Shown here one piece after another: positions 1-11,001 of a stretch of 64,000 nt of DNA. Source of the DNA: Gordionus sp. m RMFG-2023 (taxonomy: Eukaryota; Nematomorpha; Gordioida; Chordodea; Parachordodidae). Position 1 is the first letter of the stretch; each line of letters opens with the position of its first letter. The position numbers and the translations under genes were made by a program. Under the pieces are notes generated by a model. The model saw only the letters and a list, made by a program, of their open reading frames with translations. It ran no database searches and was not told the DNA's origin. Where the stretch lies: NCBI RefSeq assembly GCF_954871325.1, contig NC_088775.1, forward strand, positions 31,287,561 through 31,351,560, in the 5' to 3' direction.

Positions 1-2641
1 GTTGAAAGTTTTTTTGGTTGATTTGTCATGGAATTCACCATACATCATTGATTAAATCATAGAGGTGCATATCGAATGACGTGCTTCTTCTTTGAGCATA
101 TTAACAACAAAATTAAAAAGATTAGATAAATTAAAACATTGCCAAGTCTTAAGTTGATAATCACAAGTATTGAGAAAAGGTAAATAAATATAAGTTCACA
201 TTAATTTACACATAAATTATTTAATTTTATTTACCATCATTTAAGGTATTTAATATTAAAATTGTATAAAAAAATGACATATATTTTTTAATTATAATTG
301 ATTACACATTTGAGTTGCTAATATAAAAACATATCTATAAATTGACTCATTTTTATATTTATTAGATTCTGCAGAATTTTAGGCTGAATTGACCACAAAT
401 TAATCTCCCAGGTCTATAGATCAACATATAGATGTATTGAAAGTCTGATTCCCAGGAATAATAGATAATAAGTTTATTGATTTTATCAAAAAAAATATAT
501 GTTTTTAAATTTTAAGCATTTATTATCAATTTATTAATTTTAAAAATATTTTTTCTTTTTTTTTCATGCCCCCCCCCCAATGCCTACGCCACTGCTTGGG
601 TTGTAGAATATTTTTGTTTCAATTTACAATTCATTTTGTTGAATACTACTGTAGCCATGCCATGTGACGAAAAAAACGGATTTAATATAGTTTATATTTT
701 GATTATAATTTTAATGATTTAATTATGACCTATTTACTACAATCATCATTCATAAAATTTTCATTTCCCATATTTTGTGTTCATTTTTATTTCTTTAATA
801 TGAGAACCAGGAAGCCGAAATCCACGTCATTTGGTTATTTTACCAAATGATATATCCATTGACAGAAATAACATATGTAATCATTAAGTTTACTGATGAA
901 TTCTGATACTTGATAGAAGCCATATAAAGTATTTAACTCTCCAATCAGAGGTCTGAAATGCCCGGCCGCGGTAAGGTTTGGGAAAATTTTGTTTGGACAG
1001 GGCTGGGCAAATAAAAGTAACTCATTGAACTGGGGAAAATAAATTAGCGGGCTGAATTATTGATAAATTTTGACATTTGATAGGATTTATAATCCATAAA
1101 GGGTAATGTTCTTATTTTAACCCCTCCATAATATTTGGGCCCGAATCGAATCGGGTCGGGAGAAAACTTAATCACAACCAGGTTTGACCGGGCCTGAAAA
1201 TTTTGAGATTTGCTTACCCGTAGATAATATGTATAGAAATACATCGTTAGACTAAATTAGAAATAATTAGACCTATAAGATGAAAAAGTTATACACAATT
1301 CCGTTTTTCATTCCTCACTCCCTATTTGCATTGTCAAAACTAGCCATTTTAAGGAATCAATAAAGACAATCCATATATATTATTATATATTCCCCTTCCC
1401 CCCCCCTTCCTTTTTTTAAAAAATATCTTCGGTCTATAAAATATTTCATATTTAGATTATATACCTAATATCCGGTCCGGATTAGAAAGAGGATCATTTT
1501 TAAGCTATGCGTATTTTTGGAAATTTTTTGACCTGGGACGGATTTTTATTCTTGATCAAATTACGTCACAGCGTTGTACTTATATTATTTATTTTTAATA
1601 GATTTTTCACCGTATTTTTATAAACGGTTTCAAAGGGGAATGAATATTAAACGACGTTCTTTATAATATTTTACAACTAATCGATTGACATAATTTCAAT
1701 TTATTTAATTTCTAAATAGGCACCAGATTTTAAAATAATATTTTTTTTATATATCGTAGACCCAGATTCATTTTTTAATGAAATGGCTCTATCCGAAGGG
1801 CAGGACCTTGCAGAATTCAGGAAATATATAACGCAGTAATTTATAGAAAATTAAATAAATTTATAATCCAACCTATAATAAAAATCAAGTTGTATATAAG
1901 TGAAAGATATTATATTTTAGTCATATATTCCAATGCTGAAAAGATAGTAACCAAGAGAAATTTTTACCGGGGTGAGGAAATATCTTTTGCCCATGCATAT
2001 TTTCTATTATTTTATTTTTGAACCTGGGGAACCCCTATAATTTTTACACATCTATTTAATTGCTAAGATTTTTTTATTGGAAATCTGTGGCGTTTGTAAT
2101 TTTATTTTTTCATTTGTATATTTTATTACATTTCTTTTTATTTTCTTTGTATTCTATTCTATTATTCTTCTCTTTTCTTTAAGTAATTTAATGATGGATT
2201 GACTAAAAAAGGAATATGTTATTTATAATATACTGCTTAGGCTTTCTAATTATTTATAAGAATTTTTTTTTGGTTTAGCTTCTTTGCAAGAATTATGTTA
2301 AGATGCTTAACCTTTAAGAAATTATTTGCTATATTATTATGGAAATATGATAGAAACCAAACTCATTTTGATATTTATTTTATAATTCACCATAATTAAA
2401 AAAAATTAAACTTATAGACTCATTTTTTTCATTTTCGAAAAACCGCGTGCTTCTCAGTATTATAATTTAGACGCGGAGCCTTCTCTAAGAATTCGTATCT
2501 GCTCTGGCATTTAAGCAAAGTAGTACGCATTATGTTTAGAGAACCGCTAATTTTAATTTTTGAAAGCTTAATATTGAAAAAAAAATTAAACATAAAATTA
2601 CAAATTTATATAAATGAAAATCAAATTTTTTCAAGAATGTT
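1..2641. other. AT-rich intergenic stretch, no gene seen
   Basis: I see no convincing exon, RNA gene or complete element here. The short open frames are chance. A C-run followed by a GCCTACGCCACTG end (about 568-593) looks like the terminus of a hAT-type element, because this GGC(C/T)ACGCC end recurs near 44.23 kb. A G/C-richer patch at about 1130-1200 resembles another at about 23.16-23.32 kb, with shared words such as GGGCC and CCAGGTTTGA. Both patches are probably decayed short repeats. Confidence 0.5.
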
Positions 2642-2676
2642 TATCTCAGGGATCCTAACCGAACCAACCCGTTACT

Positions 2677-2699
2677 GGTTAACGGTGCATATATGCACC
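2677..2699. repeat. Orphan piggyBac-type palindromic end
   Basis: The 23-base string ending in GGTGCATATATGCACC, preceded by GGTTAAC, is identical to the right end of the piggyBac element at 19734-19756, and the bases just before it are also similar. The 16-base core is a perfect palindrome. No partner end lies upstream in the window and no transposase reads into it, so it is either a solo end or the remnant of another copy. The gypsy composite starts 36 bases downstream. Confidence 0.6.
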
Positions 2700-2729
2700 A
2701 CCTCCTATATACCATATTTTAACATAGTA

Positions 2730-2734
2730 GTTTT
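2730..2734. repeat. Target site duplication, left (GTTTT)
   Basis: These five bases precede the first LTR (which starts TGTCG) and match the five bases after the last LTR of the composite at 17119-17123. Ty3/gypsy elements typically duplicate 4-6 bp. The match suggests that the outermost LTRs belong to one original insertion. The sequence is simple, so a chance match is possible. Confidence 0.5.
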
Positions 2735-3082
2735 TGTCGTATTTGTAAATACGTAAATGTTTTATATTTTTTTTTAACGCGGAATGCCAATCAACCTAGA
2801 TTAGATGATATAGATATATGTAAAAGTATTATATAATTATTATTATTATTATTTATTTTTTTAAAAAAAAATTAATTTCTTTTTATAGAAAAATTATATT
2901 TTTTTATTTTATTTTATTCTTTTTTTATAAATTTTTTTCTTTTATTTCGGAAATTATTAATAAAGAAAATCATTCTTCGCGAGTTATATTTCCTGTCTGT
3001 TTGGTGATTTTTGTAGTTTCGGGAATTTGTTTGACTTGTTTTTGTTTTTTTCTTAGTTTGTGTTTAAGATTTTTTTTTAGTG
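2735..3082 (+). repeat. 5' LTR of forward gypsy copy
   Basis: It starts TGTCGTATTTG and closely matches the LTRs at 9170 and 16736, including the shared block TTCGCGAGTTATATTTCC. It is shorter at its 3' end than the last LTR (about 383 bases). Promoter and polyadenylation signals would be expected here for the family, but I cannot place them confidently in such AT-rich sequence. Confidence 0.8.
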
Positions 3083-3285
3083 CCTAGGAGTTATTCGGTT
3101 TAGAAGGTAAAACAAAAAATTTTTAATTATATAATTTTTTTAAGAATTTTTGACTGCGCATTTGTACTACCATTATACGATTCTAATAGAGAAGTTTTTA
3201 TTTTAGGTGCTGTATTAATATTTTCTACAAATATTTAAATTTTTGTAATTGATTATTAGTATTAATTAAAAGAATTTATGAGCAA

Positions 3286-4035
3286 ATGGTTTATTTTTTT
3301 AGGCCTAGTGGGAAGTATAGTTTTGGGGATAAGGTTCTCTTTTATCAGGATTTGGGTTATAAAGTTATGTATAAGAACTTTAATGAATTGGATTTAGGTA
3401 AACAGTTGATTACTGTGGGAATATTATTAATGATGTATTTATTGATTATTATATTGAAATTGTTAGTAAAAAGGGGTACTGCGGTACTGACAGTCATGTA
3501 TTGCAATTGGAAGAAGGACACTGCGGTGTCAAATGTTTATAAAAAGAAAGTGGAGGAAACGTATTTTAATTTAATATCGGATATTTATGGGAAGAAAATA
3601 GCAGACTTGGAAAGTAATCTAAAAGATGTTTTAGAGGAAATCAAGGCTGGAAATGTTGGGGAGAGGTCAGATAGGATCCTCCTGGAAATGAAAGAAATGA
3701 AAGAAGCCATCAATGCGTTGATGAAGGAGAGCAAAGGTCCGGTTAAGAGCCAGGTGAGTGATAGAAATATGAATAAGAAATTTAATGATTACGAGGAAAA
3801 TAAAAGATTTGTTGAAATGATCATTTGCCATCGTTGCGGATGGCGAGGACATAAAAGGGATACCTGCGTAGTCCCAGAGCAAAGGTTTAAAGATGGATTT
3901 CCGTTAAAGAGACCTGATATAGGAAATGCCAATGTAAAAGTGGTTAGTTTAAATGGGGTCCGATTATGTTTTAAGTGTAAAAGGCCGGGACATGTAGCTG
4001 TGGACTGCATGGAAGTATCACGAAATTCGTGTTGA
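3286..4035 (+). CDS. Gag-like protein, forward gypsy copy
   Basis: This encodes 249 residues. There is a hydrophobic, membrane-like segment at about residues 41-61. A charged, probably coiled-coil stretch follows at about 85-150. Near the C-terminus are two CCHC zinc knuckles, CHRCGWRGHKRDTC (about 181) and CFKCKRPGHVAVDC (about 228). Zinc knuckles are the nucleic-acid-binding signature of retroelement Gag. I see no recognisable capsid region, and the protein is short for Ty3/gypsy Gag (usually 300 residues or more). A membrane segment ahead of the knuckles is unusual. The frame is the same as the downstream pol, 15 bases apart, which is compatible with read-through as used by some retroelements. 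The role as Gag is inferred from position and knuckles. Confidence 0.75.
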   Translation: MVYFFRPSGKYSFGDKVLFYQDLGYKVMYKNFNELDLGKQLITVGILLMMYLLIIILKLLVKRGTAVLTVMYCNWKKDTAVSNVYKKKVEETYFNLISDIYGKKIADLESNLKDVLEEIKAGNVGERSDRILLEMKEMKEAINALMKESKGPVKSQVSDRNMNKKFNDYEENKRFVEMIICHRCGWRGHKRDTCVVPEQRFKDGFPLKRPDIGNANVKVVSLNGVRLCFKCKRPGHVAVDCMEVSRNSC

Positions 4036-4050
4036 CTATATGATTGCAAG

Positions 4051-7000
4051 GTGAATCATATAGGAGTTGGGGCTCCGAGAGTTCGGAAAAATTTGTATAA
4101 TAAAACATATATTATAAGTCGAAATGAGGGAAATGATAGAAGTAAAATAAGAAATCATTCTCGTAATTTCTCTGAGAGGGAGGTTAGTCGATTTAGGTGG
4201 GAACAATATCCGAGGAATATTGTCCGTTATTCTTTTAGAAGGGATGTTAAGAATTTTATTTGGAAAAGATGTTCCACAAATCTTGTTAAAAGAAATGTAA
4301 TTGTCAGTAATAAAAATTTAAATTCCGAGTTGAATTTAAGGGGCAATGAGAATGCCAATGAAATTATTATTTTAGATAAAATAAACGCTGAGTCTCCGAT
4401 TAAAACATATGATATTTTAATGACGGAAAAATTAGATGGACCATGTTTGTGTCCGAGGGTTAGTTTGAGGATTGATCATAGGAATATAGAAATGCTATTT
4501 GACACCGGGGCTAGTATTTCTCTAATGTCGCAGGAGAATTTTTATAAGTATTGGCCTGGGGGCAAACTGGAAAAAGAGGCTATGTGTGTCAGGCAGTTTG
4601 ATGGATCGGAAGTCGCTGTGTTGGGAAAGGCCAAATTGGGGGTTAATCTTAATGATACTATATTTTTCCTTGATTTATGGGTAGTAAAGGAAAATGTTGA
4701 GACTGTTATGGGGTGTTGGATTACCAAGCTTGGTCCTCCCAATAATTATTGGAATATTTTTGATACTAGTGATAATGTAATAATGGATGTTGGAGAGAGT
4801 GAAAATTTGGATAATACTGATAATAAAATTTGTGAAATTTCGGAGGAGATAATGGAGGAATCGAGTAAGTTGGATCATAATAATGAGGGAAATGAGAAGC
4901 AAATTGTGGCCGGGGGAAAAAAGGATTGGAATAAGGTTAATCAAGCTATTCCTATTCTAGTGAGGCAGTATGGCATTATTTTTGATGAAAAATTAGGTTG
5001 TTTAAATGATTATCAAGTTGATGTTCAACTGAGGGAGGGTTTTTCACCGATCTTTTTGGCTTGTCGGCGAGTTCCTTTCGAATGGAGGAAGGAGATCGAT
5101 GAGGAATTAGATAGATGGGTGAAGGACGGCATTATTATTCCTGTGGGATATAGCGATTGGGCAACTCCGTTAGTGCCTGTTAAAAAGGCAAATGGTAAAT
5201 TGAGACTTTGGGCGGATTTCAGGGTCACGGTAAATCGATGGGTGGTGGAGGTTAAATATCCATTGCCTAGGATTGAAGAGATTTTGGCTCAGTTGAAGGG
5301 TGCGAAATATTTTTCCAAGGTGGATTTTTCGTCGGCGTATTTGCAGTTACCTTTGAGAAAGGAAATCCGTAAATTATTGACGATAACGACTCCAAAGGGG
5401 TTGTTTGCGTTTTGTAGATTACCATTTGGGTTGAGTGTATCTGCTCCCATTTTTCAACGGACCATGGCGTCAGTTTTCCAAGGATTGGAAGGAGTATTTT
5501 ATTATATGGATGATGTGTTAATTACTGGAGTGACGCCGGAGCAGCATAATCAACGTTTGGAGGAAGTGTTTAGGAGAATTCGTGATAAAGGCTTGAGAGC
5601 TAGTAAGGAGAAAAGTGTTCTGGGGGTAATGGAGGTTGAATATTTGGGTCATCGAATTAATGGAATTGAAGTGAAACCTTTGGATAAAAATTTGAAGAAT
5701 ATATCGAACATGAAACGGCCTGACACTAAGGCTGAGTTGCAGTCTTTTTTGGGTATGGTCAATTATTACCATAGGTTCGTGGAAGATTTTGCAAAGGTGG
5801 CGGCGCCGTTATATGATTTATTGAAAAAAGGAATTCATTATGAGTGGAAGGATGTACAGCAGATTGCTTTTGAAATTTTAAAGGAAAAAATTGGAAAAGA
5901 GCCAATTTTGGTGTGTTTTGATAATGACTTGGAAATTGTTTTGGCGGTGGATGCCTCAAATAAAGGAGTTGGTGGTGCGTTATTACAGGTAATAGAGGGC
6001 TTGGAGAGACCCGTATTGTTTTTCTCGCGTGTTTTTCGTGAGGTGGAAACCAGGTATTCTGTGATTGAACAGGAGGCCTTGGCTGTGATTTTCGGGTTGA
6101 CGAAATGTCGTGAATATTTGATTGGTAAAAAATTTGTAATTTTTACTGATCACAAACCGTTAATTCACTTATTTCGGAAAAACAATCGGGAGTTAATGAT
6201 GTCTCCACGGTTACAACGTTGGTTGTTGTTGGTGGGCAGCTTTAATGTGGAGATCCGATATCGTTGCGGTAAAGAGAATTGTTTGCCTGATAGTTTGTCC
6301 CGATTAGGATTAAGTGAAGGAAATGATGAAGGGAACAAGGATAAGGTTCGAAACAGTAAAAAAGCCCTGGTTTGTTCGCTTTCGCATATGCTCAAAGGGG
6401 GTCCTACCAATTGGGAGGATCTTAAGTTGAGTACATTGAGAGATAGAGAAATGACTAGGATAAAGTTATGTGTAATGGGGAAAAAGACTTGGGAGGAGGA
6501 TTGTAAAGTTTTTAAAAAGGTTAAGGAGGAATTGTCTGTGATAGATGATTGTTTAATGAGGGGTAATCGTGCAGTAATTCCGTTCAAATTAAGGGGTAAA
6601 ATTTTAAATTTGTTACATGCTGGACATCAAGGTCAAGGGAAGATGAAATCGTGGGCCCGTGAATATGTTTGGTGGCCGGGTATGGGAAGTGATATTGAAA
6701 ATATCACTAGGACATGTGAACCGTGTAATTCGTGTGCGGCGATGCCACGAAAGGAGGTGGGTCAGATATGGCCTAGGTCGAGAAAACCGTGGGAGCGCTT
6801 ACATGTTGATTTTTTCGATTTAGACAAAAGGTCGTATTTTTTAGTAGTGGATTCGTATTCGAAATGGATAGAGTATGAGGAGGTACATGGATATACCACG
6901 AAAATTGTTGTAAGGAAATTGAGGGCATTAATGGCCAGGTTTGGATTACCGGATACCATTGTATCTGATGGAGGACCTGCCTTTGTTAGCGAAAATTTCA

Positions 7001-7452
7001 AGCAGTTTTGTAAAGAGTCTAGGATTCGACACATTTTGACCCCGCCCTATCATCCCAGCTCAAATGGTCAAGCTGAGAGGATGGTAGCAATTGTTAAGAA
7101 TTGGATAAGAAAGGCCGGCAATCAAGGGAATGGGGTGTATTTGGCCCAGTTGTATTACCTCAATTCTAGGAATAAGGAGGGAGTGACACCTGCTGAACTG
7201 TTTTTGGGTCGGAGGACTAGGGTTCCCCTAGATTTTCTAAGGGCCGAGAGTCACGAGAAGGAAGTTGTGGAGGATCGAAAGATTAGGTTTGAAGTTGGAG
7301 AAAAAGTATGGACTCGTTTGTTTGACGGGAGGGACAAGAAATGGACCAAGGGAATTGTTGGGGTAAACAGAGGTTCAAAGTTGAATTTGATTCAATTAGA
7401 AATGGGCGGCACAGTGATGCGCCACAATGATCATTTAAGACCAAGGAAGTAA
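4051..7452 (+). CDS. pol: Pol polyprotein (PR-RT-RH-IN), forward gypsy copy
   Basis: This encodes 1133 residues in the order protease, reverse transcriptase, RNase H, integrase, which is the Ty3/gypsy order. The aspartic protease motif LFDTGAS is at about residue 150. The RT catalytic box YYMDDVL is at about 483, with LPFGL upstream. RNase H shows LAVDAS near 633 and FTDHKPL near 697. The integrase zinc region is HAGHQGQGK with a CEPCNSC-type pair, followed by an acidic core with VDFFD, SDGGPAF and HPSSNGQAERM. The length and domain set look whole. The protein would cleave the polyprotein, copy RNA to DNA and integrate it. It belongs to the non-chromodomain metazoan Ty3/gypsy elements, possibly near the mag-type lineages (inference). 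Confidence 0.92.
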   Translation: MNHIGVGAPRVRKNLYNKTYIISRNEGNDRSKIRNHSRNFSEREVSRFRWEQYPRNIVRYSFRRDVKNFIWKRCSTNLVKRNVIVSNKNLNSELNLRGNENANEIIILDKINAESPIKTYDILMTEKLDGPCLCPRVSLRIDHRNIEMLFDTGASISLMSQENFYKYWPGGKLEKEAMCVRQFDGSEVAVLGKAKLGVNLNDTIFFLDLWVVKENVETVMGCWITKLGPPNNYWNIFDTSDNVIMDVGESENLDNTDNKICEISEEIMEESSKLDHNNEGNEKQIVAGGKKDWNKVNQAIPILVRQYGIIFDEKLGCLNDYQVDVQLREGFSPIFLACRRVPFEWRKEIDEELDRWVKDGIIIPVGYSDWATPLVPVKKANGKLRLWADFRVTVNRWVVEVKYPLPRIEEILAQLKGAKYFSKVDFSSAYLQLPLRKEIRKLLTITTPKGLFAFCRLPFGLSVSAPIFQRTMASVFQGLEGVFYYMDDVLITGVTPEQHNQRLEEVFRRIRDKGLRASKEKSVLGVMEVEYLGHRINGIEVKPLDKNLKNISNMKRPDTKAELQSFLGMVNYYHRFVEDFAKVAAPLYDLLKKGIHYEWKDVQQIAFEILKEKIGKEPILVCFDNDLEIVLAVDASNKGVGGALLQVIEGLERPVLFFSRVFREVETRYSVIEQEALAVIFGLTKCREYLIGKKFVIFTDHKPLIHLFRKNNRELMMSPRLQRWLLLVGSFNVEIRYRCGKENCLPDSLSRLGLSEGNDEGNKDKVRNSKKALVCSLSHMLKGGPTNWEDLKLSTLRDREMTRIKLCVMGKKTWEEDCKVFKKVKEELSVIDDCLMRGNRAVIPFKLRGKILNLLHAGHQGQGKMKSWAREYVWWPGMGSDIENITRTCEPCNSCAAMPRKEVGQIWPRSRKPWERLHVDFFDLDKRSYFLVVDSYSKWIEYEEVHGYTTKIVVRKLRALMARFGLPDTIVSDGGPAFVSENFKQFCKESRIRHILTPPYHPSSNGQAERMVAIVKNWIRKAGNQGNGVYLAQLYYLNSRNKEGVTPAELFLGRRTRVPLDFLRAESHEKEVVEDRKIRFEVGEKVWTRLFDGRDKKWTKGIVGVNRGSKLNLIQLEMGGTVMRHNDHLRPRK

Positions 7453-8560
7453 TCTGAGGTATCTCATATGATGGTATAAATATGAAATTATATACATAAA
7501 TAAAATGAAGGTGCATCCCGAAGGATTAGACTCGTTTCCGAGCAAATATATAATGTGTAAATGAAGGTTTGGGTAACATATTGTATATGGGAATGGGAAG
7601 TTAAAGGATCAAATAGGAGAGGGGCTCATCTTAAAGTGGTAAATATATATATTTATGAAGGAGTAAAATGTACGTGAACGGTCGGTAACCTTTTTGTTTA
7701 AGTTTATGTATTATTATATGATGGTATTAGAATTTATTGATATGTTATGTAAAAAAGTGAAATTGAATAAGGAGGTTATCTCGGTAATATTACGGGAAAT
7801 TGAAGTATATGTATGTATATGTAATGTTAAGTTAAACTGGTTTAATGTTCCGGCTGTCGGTAATAAACAAGGAAAAAGATTGAAATTGTGGTAATATATG
7901 TATTGTAAATGAATAAAAGTGTAAAAAATAAAAGGAATAGAAAAGTTGTAATTCATTTTGTGAATACATTTTTGTTCATAACCTTATAGGATAAATCATG
8001 GTTGTTGAACATTGGTATTGGTACTGGGAAAATATTTTTTTTAAAAAAAAAATAGAAAGAGATATAATTAATTAATTATTTTTTTTGTTGGGTTAGCACG
8101 TGCGGCATTTGTAAAAGAGGAATTAAAATTAAAAAGGAATGTAGAGGGGGTGAGGGGTGTAGATGCCTGGTTGAGGTTATAATTATAGATGTTGTAATTA
8201 TAAACTTTAATTGGTACAGTTGTTTGTTTTTCCTTCGAAAATTGTTATGAATACATCAATATTATTTATGTTGAAAGGGGTAAATTAATATTTTATTTTA
8301 TATGTTTTTTTTCGTTTGGAAAGTTTAAATTAAAAAATTAATTTAAAACCTTTATTTTGTGAAATTTGAATTAAAGAAAATAATAATTTAAAAAGTGTAA
8401 ATTCAAAAATTAATTTAATTTCTTTATTTTGTAAAATTTGAATTAAAGAGAATAATAATTTAAAAAAAAAAAAACTTTAATTGATAAAGTTTTCGGAGGT
8501 TGGGTATAAACACATTCTTTATATTGAAAGGGAATTTATATTAGAAAATTAGCCTTCCAC
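7453..8560 (+). other. Internal region between pol and ORF3 of forward gypsy copy
   Basis: No convincing gene lies in these 1.1 kb. The 66-residue open frame at 7694-7894 shows no motif. The sequence is strongly purine/T-biased on the + strand. At about 8325-8470 there is a short tandem duplication with the words TTTGAATTAAAG and AATAATAATTTAAAAA. An envelope gene would be expected here in an errantivirus-like element, and none is recognisable. Confidence 0.6.
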
Positions 8561-9058
8561 ATGGAAACTCTATCAAGGATAATCGACATGGGTGATTGCT
8601 ACTTGCAAGTAACCCTGATAAAGAAAAACAATGGACTGACTCTAACGACGGGATCCTCTAACGAGAACCAGGCACCAATTCCAGAAGTGCGACGACGAAG
8701 GTGCTTCAATTGTCAGGAGGTGGGACACTTGAGGCATCAGTGTTCCCGGCCATCTAGGGAGACTCGCGTACCTTTGCAAGCAATATCTGAGAATCGTGTG
8801 TATCCAGGACGGAAGCGGGGACATCATGTTTCAGAGGGAAGACCACCAACTGACGCAACTACCTCAGGGTTGGATAGGGAGATGGAGAGACAGGCCGTGG
8901 ATATTAGTAATGTGGATGTTCGGGGTCGATTCGTGAATGGGATTCGAGGTACAAATGAAGGAGATTTTTTGCAGAGATTAGTGACTAATACAATATCAAC
9001 TGATAATTCGCAACCGTCGAGAGCTGAGGATTTCTGGATGAATCCCATGTCTATTTGA
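8561..9058 (+). CDS. ORF3 of forward gypsy copy, zinc-knuckle protein
   Basis: This encodes 165 residues with a single CCHC knuckle, CFNCQEVGHLRHQC, at about residues 48-61, preceded by an arginine run. There is no signal peptide, membrane segment or envelope feature. An extra Gag-type knuckle protein 3' of pol is not the usual Ty3/gypsy plan. It could be a displaced nucleocapsid part or an accessory RNA-binding protein. The N-terminus MET is the first ATG in frame. A partial copy of the same reading frame lies in the inverted copy (9489-9893, minus). Confidence 0.65.
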   Translation: METLSRIIDMGDCYLQVTLIKKNNGLTLTTGSSNENQAPIPEVRRRRCFNCQEVGHLRHQCSRPSRETRVPLQAISENRVYPGRKRGHHVSEGRPPTDATTSGLDREMERQAVDISNVDVRGRFVNGIRGTNEGDFLQRLVTNTISTDNSQPSRAEDFWMNPMSI

Positions 9059-9153
9059 GAAGAATATTCTTTAAATAATGTTGTAAGTTTTTTTTTTGTA
9101 GATATTTTTTTTTTTTCCCGTTTTTGTTTTATTTTTAACGATAGGCCATGATC

Positions 9154-9169
9154 CCATAAAGGGGTGGCA
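9154..9169 (+). promoter_or_regulatory. Polypurine tract next to 3' LTR
   Basis: ATAAAGGGGTGGCA lies immediately before the LTR start TGTCG. The same tract precedes the LTR at 16736. A polypurine tract here primes plus-strand DNA synthesis in LTR retroelements. Confidence 0.7.
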
Positions 9170-9501
9170 TGTCGTATTTGTAAATACGTAAATGTTTTAT
9201 ATTTTTTTTTTGTAACGCGGAATGCCAATCAACCTAGATTAGATGATATAGATATATGTAAAAGTATTATATAATGATGTTATTATTTTTTTTTTTATTC
9301 TTTTTTTAGAAAATTTTTTCTTTTATTTCGGAAATTATTAATAAAGAAAATCATTCTTCGCGAGTTATATTTCCTGTCTGTTTGGTGATTTTTGTAGTTT
9401 CGGGAATTTGTTTGACTTGTTTTTGTTTTTTTCTTAGTTTGTGTTTAAGATTTTTTTTTAGTGTGTAAGTTTAAATTCGAATAAAGTTTTAAGAATTTTT
9501 T
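9170..9501 (+). repeat. 3' LTR of forward gypsy copy
   Basis: It starts TGTCGTATTTG and matches the LTR at 16736. Its right edge is cut exactly where the inverted copy begins, within ORF3 of that copy. Confidence 0.8.
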
Positions 9502-9893
9502 GTACCTCGAATCCCATTCACGAATCGACCCCGAACATCCACATTACTAATATCCACGGCCTGTCTCTCCATCTCCCTATCCAACCCTGAGGTAGTTGCG
9601 TCAGTTGGTGGTCTTCCCTCTGAAACATGATGTCCCCGCTTCCGTCCTGGATACACACGATTCTCAGATATTGCTTGCAAAGGTACGCGAGTCTCCCTAG
9701 ATGGCCGGGAACACTGATGCCTCAAGTGTCCCACCTCCTGACAATTGAAGCACCTTCGTCGTCGCACTTCTGGAATTGGTGCCTGGTTCTCGTTAGAGGA
9801 TCCCGTCGTTAGAGTCAGTCCATTGTTTTTCTTTATCAGGGTTACTTGCAAGTAGCAATCACCCATGTCGATTATCCTTGATAGAGTTTCCAT
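9502..9893 (-). pseudogene. Partial ORF3 zinc-knuckle gene, inverted gypsy copy
   Basis: This is the N-terminal part of the same zinc-knuckle reading frame found at 8561-9058 (CFNCQEVGHLRHQC present). It is cut where this copy meets the LTR of the forward copy. It is a fossil fragment. Confidence 0.8.
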
Positions 9894-11001
9894 GTGGAAG
9901 GCTAATTTTCTAATATAAATTCCCTTTCAATATAAAGAATGTGTTTATACCCAACCTCCGAAAACTTTATCAATTAAAGTTTTTTTTTTTTAAAATTATT
10001 ATTCTCTTTAATTCAAATTTTACAAAATAAAGAAATTAAATTAATTTTTGAATTTACACTTTTTAAATTATTATTTTCTTTAATTCAAATTTCACAAAAT
10101 AAAGGTTTTAAATTAATTTTTTAATTTAAACTTTCCAAACGAAAAAAAACATATAAAATAAAATATTAATTTACCCCTTTCAACATAAATAATATTGATG
10201 TATTCATAACAATTTTCGAAGGAAAAACAAACAACTGTACCAATTAAAGTTTATAATTACAACATCTATAATTATAACCTCAACCAGGCATCTACACCCC
10301 TCACCCCCTCTACATTCCTTTTTAATTTTAATTCCTCTTTTACAAATGCCGCACGTGCTAACCCAACAAAAAAAATAATTAATTAATTATATCTCTTTCT
10401 ATTTTTTTTTTAAAAAAAATATTTTCCCAGTACCAATACCAATGTTCAACAACCATGATTTATCCTATAAGGTTATGAACAAAAATGTATTCACAAAATG
10501 AATTACAACTTTTCTATTCCTTTTATTTTTTACACTTTTATTCATTTACAATACATATATTACCACAATTTCAATCTTTTTCCTTGTTTATTACCGACAG
10601 CCGGAACATTAAACCAGTTTAACTTAACATTACATATACATACATATACTTCAATTTCCCGTAATATTACCGAGATAACCTCCTTATTCAATTTCACTTT
10701 TTTACATAACATATCAATAAATTCTAATACCATCATATAATAATACATAAACTTAAACAAAAAGGTTACCGACCGTTCACGTACATTTTACTCCTTCATA
10801 AATATATATATTTACCACTTTAAGATGAGCCCCTCTCCTATTTGATCCTTTAACTTCCCATTCCCATATACAATATGTTACCCAAACCTTCATTTACACA
10901 TTATATATTTGCTCGGAAACGAGTCTAATCCTTCGGGATGCACCTTCATTTTATTTATGTATATAATTTCATATTTATACCATCATATGAGATACCTCAG
11001 A

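Noticed and set aside
7694-7894. Envelope-like gene between pol and ORF3 of the gypsy element
   Set aside because: The short frame has no signal peptide, cysteine pattern or membrane anchor.
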